From positions 79,093,054 to 79,120,653 of the forward strand of contig CM044518.1 in the NCBI GenBank assembly GCA_024364805.1: DNA of 27,600 nucleotides. Reading direction: 5' to 3'. Positions 1 to 12,700 of the stretch are shown piece by piece. How positions within the stretch are numbered: the first letter of the stretch is position 1; every line of letters starts with the position of its first letter. Both the position numbers and the translations under genes were made by a program. The notes beneath the pieces were generated by a model. It did not search any database and was not told the origin of the DNA. It saw only the letters and a list, made by a program, of their open reading frames with translations. This DNA is from Euprymna scolopes (Eukaryota; Mollusca; Cephalopoda; Sepiida; Sepiolidae).

Positions 1-384
1 GGGTTCTTTTCGATTTTGTTTTATTTTTTTGGTTTTTGGGTTTTTTGTTTGGGTTTATTATATCCATAGAAGTTTTTTTAGATTTTCATCTCTTTTGCTC
101 CCCACCCTCCTCGGAGTCCGAAATTGGGAGATGTTAGGGGGGGGAAACCCATTCGCCCTTTCATCCCAGGGATACAAAAAAGATATACTCAATTGGTTAA
201 GTTTGTTCCATCATTTAGAGAGCAGTTGTGTGGTTTTTTCTCAACAATTGATTAACCTTGCCATCGCCTTTTAACACTTACCTGGTTTATCTATGTTTGT
301 AGTAATAAGATGTTGTATTATCTTGAGATTAAATTTGTTTATTTATTTTTTTAAATGTTATAGTTGACATTTTCAGCGTAAGTG
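1..384. other. Low-complexity sequence, no gene recognised
   Basis: The first 60 bases are T/G-rich. A run of eight Gs occurs around 136-144. I see no coding, RNA or transposon signature here. Confidence 0.5.
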
Positions 385-1620
385 TTAGGGCTTGACATGA
401 CTAGCCGATTGATTGGACCAGGCCTCTCGACCGCTCGTCTAGCCTAGTACAAGGCCAAAGTGGAGTGTTGCAACCAATACCTTTATTTTCCCCCGAGGCA
501 TCAGTTGCTCAGCCACCAGGATCCTTTTTCTAGGCATCACGGGTTGCCACCCACGGCCAACAAGTAGCCCCATTGAGGGACTTTTACCCTCTGCAGGGGG
601 GCAGTCGGCATATTCTAATGCCCCACTGACAGCGACACCCAGCAGGTACCTAACCAAAAAACCATGACCAAATGATCGACACTGCAGTAAAAACGACCTT
701 CACATCAATGGACGAAAGTGATCCTAAATTGAAGGCTATTGCATGAAAAGGATTGTGACCATGGCAGCCATAGATGAAGAATGCAAAACTTTAAGAGATC
801 TAATTCAAAATGGCTTCCCCCAGTCATGCAACAAGCTCCTACACAGGGTCCGAGTTTTCTGGTGAATGCACAAAAATTATATTGCCTGGAAGGAGTTATT
901 ATGAAAAACAACAAAATCTTGATACCTCAACAACTTCATGCATTGGAATTGGAATCCCTTCACTCTGCACATTAACGCATAAATAGTATGTTGGTGAATG
1001 CAGCACAACGATTGTTCTGGCTGGGTTTTGATGCTAACAGGCAAACCATATCTCAATGCAACACTTGCAACATGATTGCACTATTTCAGCCCAGAGAACG
1101 CTGGAAATTTCCATTCCAACAAATGGTGGTTGGCTTTGTCGATATACAGGGTAGGAAGTTTATGATGTACGCTGATTGATATACTGGATGGGTGGAAGTG
1201 GCCCTAATGACGTTAGGGATGAACAAAACTATGTGCAAAGCTTGAGAACTTGGTTCTGTACTTATGATGCATGTGAAGAAATCTGTTTAGACAGAGGACC
1301 ACTGTTTGAGTTCCAGGAGTAAGGCTTCTTTTTGAGAAACTGGGGTATACAGAAATGTATCTCATCAACCTATTACATTGAAACCAACGGTCACACAGAA
1401 TTAGCTGTTAAGACAACAAAACGTAGACTAGCTGATAACAGACAGCTATGAACGCCTGTGCCATGATCAGACTGTTTGGACATTACTAATACATTGCAAT
1501 AACCCCGTCCAAGACCTTGATATGTCCCCAGCCATAATGCGATATTACCATATAGAGTTAATGAGTCATTAAAAGCCACCTATCAATACACATTCCAAAC
1601 CTTATTCCTTTGTAATAAAA
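385..1620 (+). mobile_element. Ty3/Gypsy-type retroelement fossil (integrase part)
   Basis: This is a relic of an LTR retroelement. Between about 850 and 1180 the plus strand resembles a Gypsy integrase: a zinc-binding region with LHSAH and CNTC, then a core start with VDIQGRKFMMYAD. Further integrase-like sequence continues to about 1440. The GC-richer stretch 385-700 probably belongs to the same element but is not recognised. No LTRs were found. The copy is heavily decayed with many breaks, so it looks old. The integrase is of the same family as the fossil at 11851-14094. Confidence 0.75.
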
Positions 1621-1803
1621 AAAAAGGATGAAACATTTTATCTAAATTTTTTTTTTTAACTTGTGATTTCTATTTTTCTTGCTTATGATAATTGAAGATT
1701 TCTATAGTGAAAAAATCCAATATCTAAAAAATAAGTTTTTAATACAATACAATATTTAAAACAAACTATGTAAAACATTAACAACACTAAAGTAATATGA
1801 TGC

Positions 1804-2493
1804 TGTTTTACATAAGTGGTCTTTAAAACCAACACATTTCAGGTGAAAACATTACATACTTATATGTTATGGTGAAATTAATATAAATTCAGAAAAAAAA
1901 ATGATTCAGTAGAAAAATAATTACAAGTAAAAAAAAGGAATTTATTGAATTATCAAGTTTTATCATGCATTTTAATGTGGAAGAATTGTGCAACCAATTC
2001 AGTATGGTAAACAAGAGAGATAACCCTTGACTTGAATTAAGGGTCCACCATCTGTAAACAAAATATCTGGGAATATAATTATAGCAGATTTTTTATCATT
2101 TACTGCAGGGGTCACCAAAATTTTTGAACAGACGCCCATATTGCTGACTTTTTAGAACTACTTGGGTCAAAATAAAAGAATTACCTGAAGGTGTTTTATA
2201 CTCTTTTGCTCATTAAGTTTGCTTTTTAATAAAACTAGTTCTCCAAAAATCTCATTTTTTAAATTATTTTCAGAACAAAAGAAAAACCATTAAACTATTT
2301 TTACACATTTCCATTTAAAAAATATTTCCGGTTATATTTTGTTATCTATAAGAGCTCCGTGGGATGGATTAAAGACTTCCGCAGGTCATAGTTTGGAGAC
2401 TCCTGATTTTCTGGATCATTTTTTGTAATATTTGGAATTTGTAAGGTTTTCACCTGAAATGCGTTGGTTTAAAAGATCACCGATGTAAACAAA
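1804..2493. mobile_element. Inverted-repeat DNA element (MITE-like), host of a nested hAT element
   Basis: The left arm 1804-1856 is matched in reverse complement by 2440-2493. The shared core is CATTTCAGGTGAAAAC with flanking AAAACCAAC; outermost bases read TTTACAT on both sides. No transposase is present. The target duplication is not clear. Removing the nested 300-bp insertion leaves about 380 bp, a normal size for a non-autonomous terminal-inverted-repeat element. Superfamily not assigned. Confidence 0.65.
2106..2405. mobile_element. Non-autonomous hAT-type element, 300 bp
   Basis: The ends are CAGGGGTCACCAAA on the left and, in reverse complement, CAGGAGTCTCCAAA on the right. This is the terminal signature of many hAT elements. 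It is flanked by near-identical 8-bp target copies, ATTTACTG (2098-2105) and ATTTTCTG (2406-2413), as hAT transposases make. It has no coding capacity and sits inside the element at 1804-2493, so it inserted later. Confidence 0.82.
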
Positions 2494-3122
2494 CACCATT
2501 AATATTTTCAAAATAATTTTTGTAGAAGATATCATTTGAATCTCTATCATTCTAGCATGAAAGACATTCGGAAAATACCATTTTCAAATTGTGTGGCACC
2601 ATCTCTTTATAACATTGTTTTTTTTATTTGTTTAGTTTATACATTTTGTTTAAATAGTTTAGTAAATAAAACTAAAGTTTGTAAAAATTTATTTTATAAA
2701 TTACCACGTTTCATAAATAAATTTTTTTAAAATTAAAAATATGCATATAACAAAACATGCTTGTAAAAAAAAAAAAAAAAAAAAGCTATTAGTAAAACTT
2801 TTGTCATTAGTAAAACTTTTGCCATTAGTAAAACTTTTTGCAAATAAAAAAATCTTGATGGCAGAGTTACAAATGTTTTTATATGCCATATCAAGTAAAA
2901 AAATACTTACGAAGTCTGAAGAGCATGCTGTTGGAAATCTTTTACTTCTGTTACTCTTTTATGTTGTATATGTTGACTGGAATAAGAAAAGAAGTTAACA
3001 TGAAAACACATCAGAACAATATTAAAAAACTAATAGGCCTGAGAGATTTAGAGAAATGTAATTAAAGACAAATGATAAAGTTGAAAGATGCTAATCACAC
3101 ACAAGATGTAAAATCAACTGAC
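2494..3122. other. Intron sequence left of exon 9; short tandem repeat
   Basis: The stretch is AT-rich. It contains an A20 tract at 2765-2784 followed by three copies of an 18-bp unit around ATTAGTAAAACTTTTG (about 2787-2843). I found no further NCKAP1 exon and no transposon signature. Confidence 0.55.
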
Positions 3123-3276
3123 CCTTTCAGGCTATCAAAAAAAGCTGCAATATAACTATGGATGTGAAGGACCTCATCTCTGCACAATTGTACAATGTAA
3201 CCAGACTGGAGAGCAGTTTTCCACAAATCCCATGCCTGGGGCTCCGAAAGACGTTGGTAGCAAAGCATCAAACCAA
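3123..3276 (-). CDS. NCKAP1: NCKAP1-like exon 9
   Basis: This exon has 154 nt. The acceptor is TTTCTTTAATAG and the donor GTCAGT, a weaker donor than the others. It encodes [25 protein letters not shown] and [12 protein letters not shown]. These align with human [26 protein letters not shown] and LFRDEVFHIHKA. It ends after two codon bases at a glycine that matches human IRG before YNKRINDI. The next exon was not found in 1-3122 and presumably lies left of the window. Confidence 0.93.
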
Positions 3277-3720
3277 CTATTAAAGAAAGGGGAAACAAAA
3301 TTTTAAAGGATTTTTTATGACAAAGTTGTTACCAAATAAAAAGGTTATTTTTGCAAAAAGTGTAAACAATTTTCAATGTCATATCATTTTACAATCAGAT
3401 TGAAATAAAATGTTTTTCATCAAAAAATACACAGCTCGATAAGTTAAAATAGTATAAGAATTGAGATAATATTGTCAATAAACTTGCCAATAGATTAACT
3501 CCATTTTAATTAAAAATAGGGTCATGAAGGTGTAAATGATGTAATCATTATTAAAGTTGAATCTGAAATTATTAAACATTCAAAATGCACTTAAGTCTGA
3601 AACTTTTGCACAAATACACCTATAGAAAATATAATAAACTGGGTTATACTTTATTTAACCAGTTTAAAAGAGAAAGGGACACTTCTGAATTTAACCGCTG
3701 TCAAAATGGTGCAGTAATAC

Positions 3721-3759
<39 letters not shown>

Positions 3760-6700
3760 GAGATCACCACTTATCAAGGCCCGGAAGCCACTCAGGGATA
3801 AGGGTTATTGCAAGTACATTATGTTAGTGAGGAGATTTGATGAAGTGTTTACTTAAGGGGGCGGTTCATTAGGAATTTGTTAACATTAGACTTGAAGACA
3901 TCCAAGTTGTAGTCCGGAGGGAAGCAGGCAGACGGAACAGAGTTATACATGTTATATTATTAATGCTTGTCTAGTATGAAGTCCCACGCTATCCTACAAC
4001 AAAACAGGTTCCTTACTATTTAACACAACTAAGCAAAACACTGACAAATTTGAAAGTACAAGTTCAAAATTTAAAAATAAAATTCATTTGTGATTGTTTC
4101 ACTAGATTGCAATAGTAAAAACTGCAATTATTGCATTACAGTACCAATTGAGTGTAGAAGTGAGGTATTTTTCCCCCTGTTAAGAACATGTAGTTTGCTA
4201 AGAAAAAACAAAGTTTTGCAGCAATGTGAAGGAGGAAGAGGAAAAGAAAAGCATTTAGTTGTTAGAATCAATATTTTTGTCTCTTGGAGATCTCTTTTAT
4301 GAGTCCTTAGTTTCAAATCTCCCTTTGCATCACACACATCCTTTCCTATACTTCATTTTCTCTCGAATTCTCAGCTGGTTTCGTCAAGTTAACAAAACAA
4401 ATTCATCTAATTTTCTTTTTAGTTTTATACTTTCTCTCCTCATAATTCACTTTCCCTCCATGATTAACTTCCATTCACTAAAAAGAAAACCCTCCCACCA
4501 CCCTTGCCACTTCCTCTTCTCCCAAAAAGTGAAATTCCATTTTTTAGTCAGAAAAAAATCTTTCACTGGTGATTTTATACAAGATTATTTTTAACATTTT
4601 CATTTTAAATTAAATATGTTTTTAACAGTTCTGTGAATTCAACATCTTTTTTTTGTCTGATGAAATCCAAAGAATTCAATCAACAAAAGTTGATATATGA
4701 TATAAAAACAAACAAGAAAAATAAGGCTGCGAAATCAGTAATATAAATATGCAATTGACTCAAAATTCATACAGGTTACACTAACTCATAAAGCAATGAA
4801 CTCTGACAGGCCTGATTCTTACAGCAGAGGATGAAAAGGAAATATGACTTACATATGATCCATCTTTCCATTGTATCCTGAGAAAGGTATTCACATTGGA
4901 TCTGAAAGATCAAGAAAAAATTGTTTTTACATTTGTTTGATAACATAAAAATCATCAGATGTTATTTTATTAATAAAGTTTCAAAAAGCTGTGTGGACAC
5001 AAACGCATATAATAGAGATTGTTATTAGAAATATGTTTAAGTATAACATTTAAATGAGAAAATGTAATCAATTAAAAAATAAAAATTAATGACTATTCTT
5101 AAAGATAAAAGAGATCAGGTCAAATAAATCTAAATTGTTTAAGTTTATTTTAAGCTATAATCCAAGATATATTCTATGTGCAAAAGACTCATAATTGACC
5201 ACAATTTGTCACTTACAAAACATTGTATTAAATTATTTCAGTCTTTCTAAACAATGGAATAATGTGTTATTAATGCATAATTGTGTGGACATTTCACAAT
5301 TTCTTTCATCCTACAATTAATGTAAAAAGATGCATGGCACAGTGGTTAGAGTACTTAGAAAAAAGTTGTTGCAAAAATAACATTCATATGAAGATTGAAG
5401 GTTCAACCCTCGATGTGGGCAACTGAAAATTTCCAATGACTTAGGATCTCTATGCAATTATAGTTGATTAAATGAGAGCATGAAACAAATGCTTCCATTC
5501 AAAATTCTAGAAAGATCAACGAGTTTGACAGAAAGATTTTCCTGAGTTTGACAAGATACACCTGAAGAAAGTTGGAGGTTATATCAACCGAAACATTGTG
5601 AAAATGACACTCAAAATGAGAACAACAGTCCAAAGAATCCAAATACTATGAATAACCCAATCCTCATCTCAAAAATTCAGAAATTTAAATTTACAAATAA
5701 TAAGAAAACATTGGCATTTTTTTATAAAAAAGATAATTGTTGTATTTACCTCTTCTTCAGCAGATTAGACAGAAGATAGAGTGTGAGTTTTAATGAAAAG
5801 CGTTTCTGTCAAATGAACTGGATCTGAACTTATCACACTCGGTACTTCAGTCCATTTTGTTAATTGTTGAAATATTTGAGATATTTTATTTATAATTTTA
5901 ATAGTAAAAAGAAACCGATTGTTTAGTGTGAGATTTGAACCCTGAAAAAAAATGACATAAAACATTGGAACTGAGAATGATTGCTTTATTTGCCACAGTC
6001 ATCCATTTATGTTATTGCTTTTTCAACCCAAACAAGGCACAGTGCCACTTGGATGTAAGGGCTACTATCTGGGACAAAATTTGCAGGAATGTACAAAGTT
6101 GAGCAACAAGATGTCTGTTCACATTACACTTGAATTTCTGCATGTCAGTACAGTCAGAGAAGAAGGATCCAGAAGAGAATTCCAAAGTCTAGCAGTTTGA
6201 AGGAAGAAACTATTTGAGTAGAAGGCAGTCTGGCATCTAGGGATCTCTACAGTGTAGGGGTGAGATTTTACTGCTTGTTGAGTTAGTCGGGATAGTTACA
6301 TAAAGGGGGTACAAGAGTTTGGAGTTAGAGCACCTTCCATTAAAATACTTGTAAAATAGGCACAAGGATTCAGGTTTTTTATGATATCAGGAACTGGAGA
6401 AGTGTGATTTTTGTCTGCAAAGGAAAATCTGGGAGTGAGTGGTTTGCTAGATCCAAAGTGGATTTGGAGGTATCATGTCGGGCAAGAAGGTTAGCCTTCT
6501 TGGTTGCTGTGCAAACAACCTCAGCATTGTTTGATAGTGGGGGAATCGTTGATTTCCCATTATTTACTACACTAATTAAATTAACATATTTTCTCTTTTA
6601 ATCTACTTAAACTGTGTTCGTAAGTTTGACATAAGAATACAAAATGAAAAAATCTGTTTTACCTCTCCATATAGATCTAAAATAGTTTAATTGTCTAAAA

Positions 6701-9700
6701 GAAACATAAATATAAAATAAAAAATTCTTATTAATGTAAAAGTATAAAAAAAAGTTGTTTTTTTCTTACTATTTGCGAAAAAAGTTCAGATAATGATAAA
6801 CATGTTGTTTAGTTGGTTAATAATAGGAAATATTAAACTTGAAAGTAAACACTAAAAATGTTAGAACATTTGTTTTACATGTTTTTAGAGACTTTTAATT
6901 TTGAATGAGTTTTATAAAAAGTTCTGACTTCGATCTGATGTTTTTATCCATTTAACTATGATGTTGCAATACGCATACAGACAACTTTACTTTATATATA
7001 GGTAATAATTAACTGCAATAATGACCTAGCTTATCTCCTTGAACTGATGGCTCCTCATTGTGAGTTCACTAGTCCAATCAGTAGACAGTATTGAATGCCA
7101 CAAGGTCATGAGGAGCACCTTGTGGTGTTCAGTAATAGTCGCATCCTGAATTAAGCTTAACCATATATTACATCCATATCTCGTGTGTGAACAAAAAAAA
7201 AGCACTTACTATTTCTGTATTTGGCACACTCATCAATTTAGAAGGTTCTGAAAGGAGGCTCAGAATCTGAGCTGATCTCATTTGATCAGCAGGAAGATTT
7301 CGGCGTGGATAGATCACATGGAGAGACAGCAATGCGGGCAGTAGAATCTAAAATTAAAAAAACAATTGAATATAATTCATTTCAATTTATCAAACATCTT
7401 TCATTTTAATAAAATGAACTTAGCTAACAATCGTTTCATCAACTAGATTATGTGTATATCTCTCTGTTTGGAAATACAATTGAAAACAAAACTATACCAA
7501 AATTAAGAGCTGTTTTTGGGTCAAATAGCAGAGAAAAAATAAGGAGGTAAGGCTCTAGTGATTTAAGAGAAATCAACTCTTTATTAAAAAAAAGAGGATT
7601 TTGACCAAAAAAGCAGACTAGCAATTTAAGTAGAAAGACAATTTTTTTTGTTTTCAAAAAAAAATGAAAAGTGGAGAACTCACACCTGTGTTGTATGTTG
7701 TATTTTATGCACTTGGCTTTTTTTATCAGACGAGCATCATTAGAATTTAATTGAAAATCATAGAAGAGAATTTACTAGATTTTAGTAAACTATTTAAAAA
7801 TTATATAGCATCTTTAAAGATATAGTGACATTTTTCAATGACATATCAAAACATTTGAGGAAGGAGGAGACTGATTGATAAGAGGAGAATGGTTCTAGGG
7901 TGATTAATGCTACACAGAAAAAAAAGATAATTTGAATAAGAAATTCTTCAGCATAACATTATTAACTTGGGACATTGGAAAAATTAGATTAAACTAGTTT
8001 GTCATTTACATGTAAAAAAAAAAATTTTTAAATAAATATTTTACCCTGGAATGTGGTACAAACTCTTCAGCTAGTTTCTTCATGGGAGGATCATAATCTA
8101 TGATCATCTGGCCAAGACGAGGGAATGCTGGTTCTCTATAACATGAACACAGATTTGAAATTCAAATGTGGAACAGACGTGTTAAATTAATGAAAACAAG
8201 TTATGAATAACAATGCATTTAGACTTTAAAAAAACAAAACAAAAAAAAAACACACAAGTTAATTTTTGTAATGTTTAAAATGTTTGAACGTTTTAAGATC
8301 AGAATTGAACATACATCTGATGAAGGGATTTTTTTCCCTGAAATATGTTATACAGACTCCACCATCAAGTAACATTGAAGGCACGTAAAATTTATAATAA
8401 AATAAAGAAAAACAAAGAGAAAAATATAAAAAATTATTTTCATTCTTCTCTTGTTTTCTTTCCAGATTCCATCTGATAGATTCCTGCATTGTAATTGCCT
8501 TCTATACATTATCTATGTATTATTTCACGCATTATTATTTTATGTAAAATGTTATAAGATATATTTTATGTATCAATTTTTAGTAATCACTTCAACAGTA
8601 CTTACTATGCAAGTAGATCTAAGTAATAAGTTATTAAAATTTATTGCAAATAAATTATATATGTATACATTCCATCTCCATTTTTTTATTATAAATTTTA
8701 TGTTGTCAACAATTCCCTATGAGAATAAAAAGTGGAAGACTGTTTTTATAACTTTCTCTTTCTCTTTACATATAAGGTTAGTATCACAAATTAGTCACTT
8801 CAAGCAAACATCAACTTCTTGCATTTAAATTATTTAAAAAATGGGAACATTTATCTTAATAAAAATGGTATTATTGTGGTATAATGTAACAATTACTGCA
8901 TTTGTTTCATTGCCAAACAGCTATGAGATTTTTAATAAATTTTAATAAATCAAAATAAAGAAAACGGAGAGTTGCATGAAAGAAGAAGAACTCACCCACT
9001 GCCATGTTGATATTCATATCCGAGGTGGAAGACACCAAGAACAGTTTTGCGGTCTTCTACTTTAGACACAACCACCATTATGCAGACATAAGTTACGATA
9101 AGATCAAGGTAGTTTTTCGTGAGATCATAATTCAGACTCTGAAAGAAAAAAAAACAAAAAAACAATCCTTTATGGAAATGGATTTGATAATGGCATAATA
9201 ATGGGAAAATGATTGTGAAAAATGTGAACTTATTGAAAGGTTAGTTTCTTGGTGTAATATTTTCACCATATTCAAATATGATTAAATACAACATATAAAT
9301 ACACTAAGGAAACATTTAGTAAATAAAAAGCTATGTGTTTGATAAGTAAACGATATGCGTTTGATAAGTAAACGATATGCGTTTGATAAGTAAACGATAT
9401 GCGTTTGATAAGTAAACGATATGCATTTGATAAGTAAACGATATGCATTTGATAAGTAAACGATATGCATTTGATAAGTAAACGATATGCATTTGATAAG
9501 TAAACGATATGCATTTGATAAGTAAACGATATGCATTTGATAAGTAAACGATATGCATTTGATAAGTAAACGATATGCATTTGATAAGTAAACGATATGC
9601 ATTTGATAAGTAAACGATATGCATTTGATAAGTAAACGATATGCATTTGATAAGTAAACGATATGTATTTGATAAGTAAAGGATATGTGTTTTTTTAGGA

Positions 9701-12700
9701 AACCAAAGTCGCTGGAGGATGTAAATAACTGAAAAAAATCATATAAATGAACATGTGATGTGAAGTAACCATCCCTCATTCATCAAACAGATTGGGGAAT
9801 GGACATTATGTAAATAACCATTAGGCAGCCCTGAATCAACTGATAGTTCATTATAGGGGATGGTGTGGGATTCATTCTAGTCAGATATCTCTATCAAATG
9901 TCACTGTTACTGATCCAGTAAACCATCCTGGTCGTAGGGGTGCTGCATGGTGGATGAATGGCAGACCAATCGATTCCCCTTGGTGTGGTTGTGGGCAAAT
10001 GCCTTTATAACATCGAAGTTTTCCCCTATCAAATCAACAATATTGTCGGCCCACCTCTTCTGTCTGCCCTTTTCTTTTCTCTTGAACTTTTCCTTGCAGG
10101 ATAGTCTTTATAAGTCCTTCCAAGTGTGCTACATATCCATACCATCAGAGTTTCCTCTTTTTCACTATGGTTAGTAGGTCTTCATAGTGATGCACTTGTT
10201 GAGTGACCTTTCTGCGAACTTCATGGTTGATGACATGATCCTTGTATGAGATGCCAAAATGTTTTCTGATGTATCTCATTTCTACTGCTTGGATCCTCCT
10301 TTGTAGGTCTCCAGTCAGTGTCTATGCCTTGCAGACAGAAGAGATTATTGCTAAAGAGCAGGCCAGTTTCTACCCAAATAGAAACACCATAGAACAGATA
10401 TTCCACCTGAGGGTTTTGCAAGAAATACAGCCAGCATCAACAAGACATCTTCCATATCCTCACTGATTTTAAGGTCTTTGATAGAGCATGGCATGATGCT
10501 CTGTGAGCACTCATGAACAAATTCAACATAGGTTATAAATTAATGCACACTATCAAGGGACTAAGCAAAGGTTACCAGTCTGTTCGCACAGGGCACAGTA
10601 GGGGAATGATTCTGTACCCGAGTTGAGGTTCGACAAAGATGTCTGCTGTCGCATGAAATGTACCAGTTATAAAAGAATTAACTTGAACAGATATTGGACA
10701 CTTGAAAACTTAACTGACCGACTTGGCTAAATGATGACTGTTGACCTTGGTTGAAAACTTAGAGGTCTTGAAAAAACATTGATCCCGGATTTATAAAAGG
10801 TTGAGAAGAGGCCATCAAACTGTAAAACTCTCCTCCCTATGACTGTTCTCATACAAATTTGGTAAAAAAAAAAGTATTTGATAAATAAATACATATTTGT
10901 TAGAAAGCCAATAAAAGCCGACGGAGAATGTAAATAGATAAAAAAACATTCAAATGCATTATTTTTATTAAACAAATATGTAAACATAATATTAAGATAT
11001 TCAGAAATTAGCAATTAAATTTAAAAAAAAATTTTTTTTTTACTGAAGTGGAAATTGTCAATTGATTATTATAAGCATGAAACATGGTGTAGCGTTGAAT
11101 CTACAGGGGGAAGCAGAATTTTCGATTATAAGTGGGTGATTTGAAATCTCCACTTTCATTAGTTACTACACTGGAATACGGCATAATCACGTTGACACAC
11201 CGGTTCCCGCTTGATCACCGCAGTTAAGCAACGTTGAACCTGGTCAGTACTAAATGGGTGACCATTTGGGATTTCCAGGTGCTGTATGTGCTCTCCGCTT
11301 ATCTCGGCATTGTTTCCAGTCATTTAGCACTTCTCCTTGCCACTGGACTCAAGCAGTGCGGATTCAGGAGAGGTGTGGTTAGTGATTGCGCAACCATTGC
11401 CTCACAATTATATGTGCAGCTGTCCCTACAAGGGTATCCTTTGTCTTTCGAGACTAAACGGAGGCATTGCATCAAATCATCAACACTGAAATATAAGGGA
11501 AGACACATTCTTTTCCAGGATTACTATACTTACTTTTAACCCTCACCTATATAAAGCTGAATGTTTAACAAGAGGGGAGCAAGTACCATTTTTTGAGTTT
11601 ACCGAAGATTAAAACCCTGGTCTCCTAGCCCATTACTGAATACTATAACCATTATTTTAAATGGGTCAGTCATATCTTTTCATATATCCTTAGTAAAGGT
11701 ATTCTGTTGTAGAGAATTGAAAAAAGTTCAATTATAGGTTTAAGAGTTTTATTTATTTCTTAAATCTATTACTCAAGCAATGTTGAGTCTGGACAATACT
11801 AAATGACAATTGGAGAAGACCAGGTGCTGCATGCAAGAAAAATTAATTTATGTAAAATGAACTTCAAAGTCTACCGAGTCCGAGACTAGTGCTGAATTTA
11901 TAACACCGCATGATGACTGGTGTTCCACTTTTTTCTGACCTGTCTCATCAGTCGTTCCCATTCTCTACATGCCTCCAACCTCTGTTTTGTGGTCACTTGT
12001 TGGGAAAGTTCCGTCTAGTTGTGAGTTGATCCTCGCATTTATGGGGACAATGGTCTTGGTGGTCGTGTTACTCTCATGCTGTGTTGTGGGATCAGACTCG
12101 TTGGTTTGTGCCTGATCGGGTCTTTGTTATCCACCTCCATATCAGCATCAGATGTGTCGTCTGCCATCACTACATCATTCTTCCATTTCCATCCAACCAT
12201 AGTTGTCCATAACCAATAGTCTCGACAACTCTCCCCATTTTTGTCAATCGTTGTGGTTATGGCATCTGAACGAATTCGCCAACTTGAAGCTGTTGGAGTG
12301 GACAGCTGTGAATGTTGTACTGTTTTTTGTTCAGCACATGCCTTTTTGCCATCGCCCTTTCCCTTAATTATTTGGTTTCTGTCGACTGATCGTGAATTTG
12401 GTGCTTCTTGCAAAGTATAGGGAGGTGAACCCTTATGGTTTGACCATATAACATTTCGGCTGGTGATAATCTGAGGTCCTGGTGAGGCAAGTTCCTATGT
12501 GTCATCATCGCCTGTGCTGCCTGATCATGGCGTCGGTGGCCATAGCCATCCATGCAATCCATGAGCATTTTTTGGCTGTTTTTATGGCCAGTTCGGCTTG
12601 CCGATTATTTTGGAGATAATGTGCGGATGATACATGTCTCTTCTTTACGACCCAGTTTCCTAGGAATGATTTATACTCCAACAAGTTGAAAGGTGGCCCT

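Noticed and set aside
4259-4594. 111-codon plus-strand open frame
   Set aside because: It is low-information pyrimidine-rich sequence without a recognisable domain.
5765-5965. Minus-strand frame behind a good acceptor-like tract, possible NCKAP1 exon
   Set aside because: The frame stops before the donor-like site, has no counterpart in NCKAP1, and exons 7 and 8 are already contiguous. A B-box-like motif suggests a SINE fragment.
8451-8828. 125-codon plus-strand open frame
   Set aside because: Its composition (Phe, Leu, Tyr, Ile) is what AT-rich intron DNA gives by chance; no motif or codon signature.
9332-9692. CRISPR-like array
   Set aside because: Units are directly adjacent with no unique spacers, and the genome is eukaryotic.
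9272-9779. Long minus-strand open frames of 97-165 codons with a 22-residue repeat
   Set aside because: They are a by-product of the stop-free 22-bp minisatellite, appear in all three frames, and have no splice or start context.
11174-11291. Functional 5S rRNA gene
   Set aside because: There are many substitutions against the conserved 5S sequence, no T-run terminator right after the 3' end, and a non-5S body follows directly.
11234-11539. 101-codon plus-strand open frame
   Set aside because: It overlaps the 5S-like head and SINE body; the non-coding explanation is stronger.
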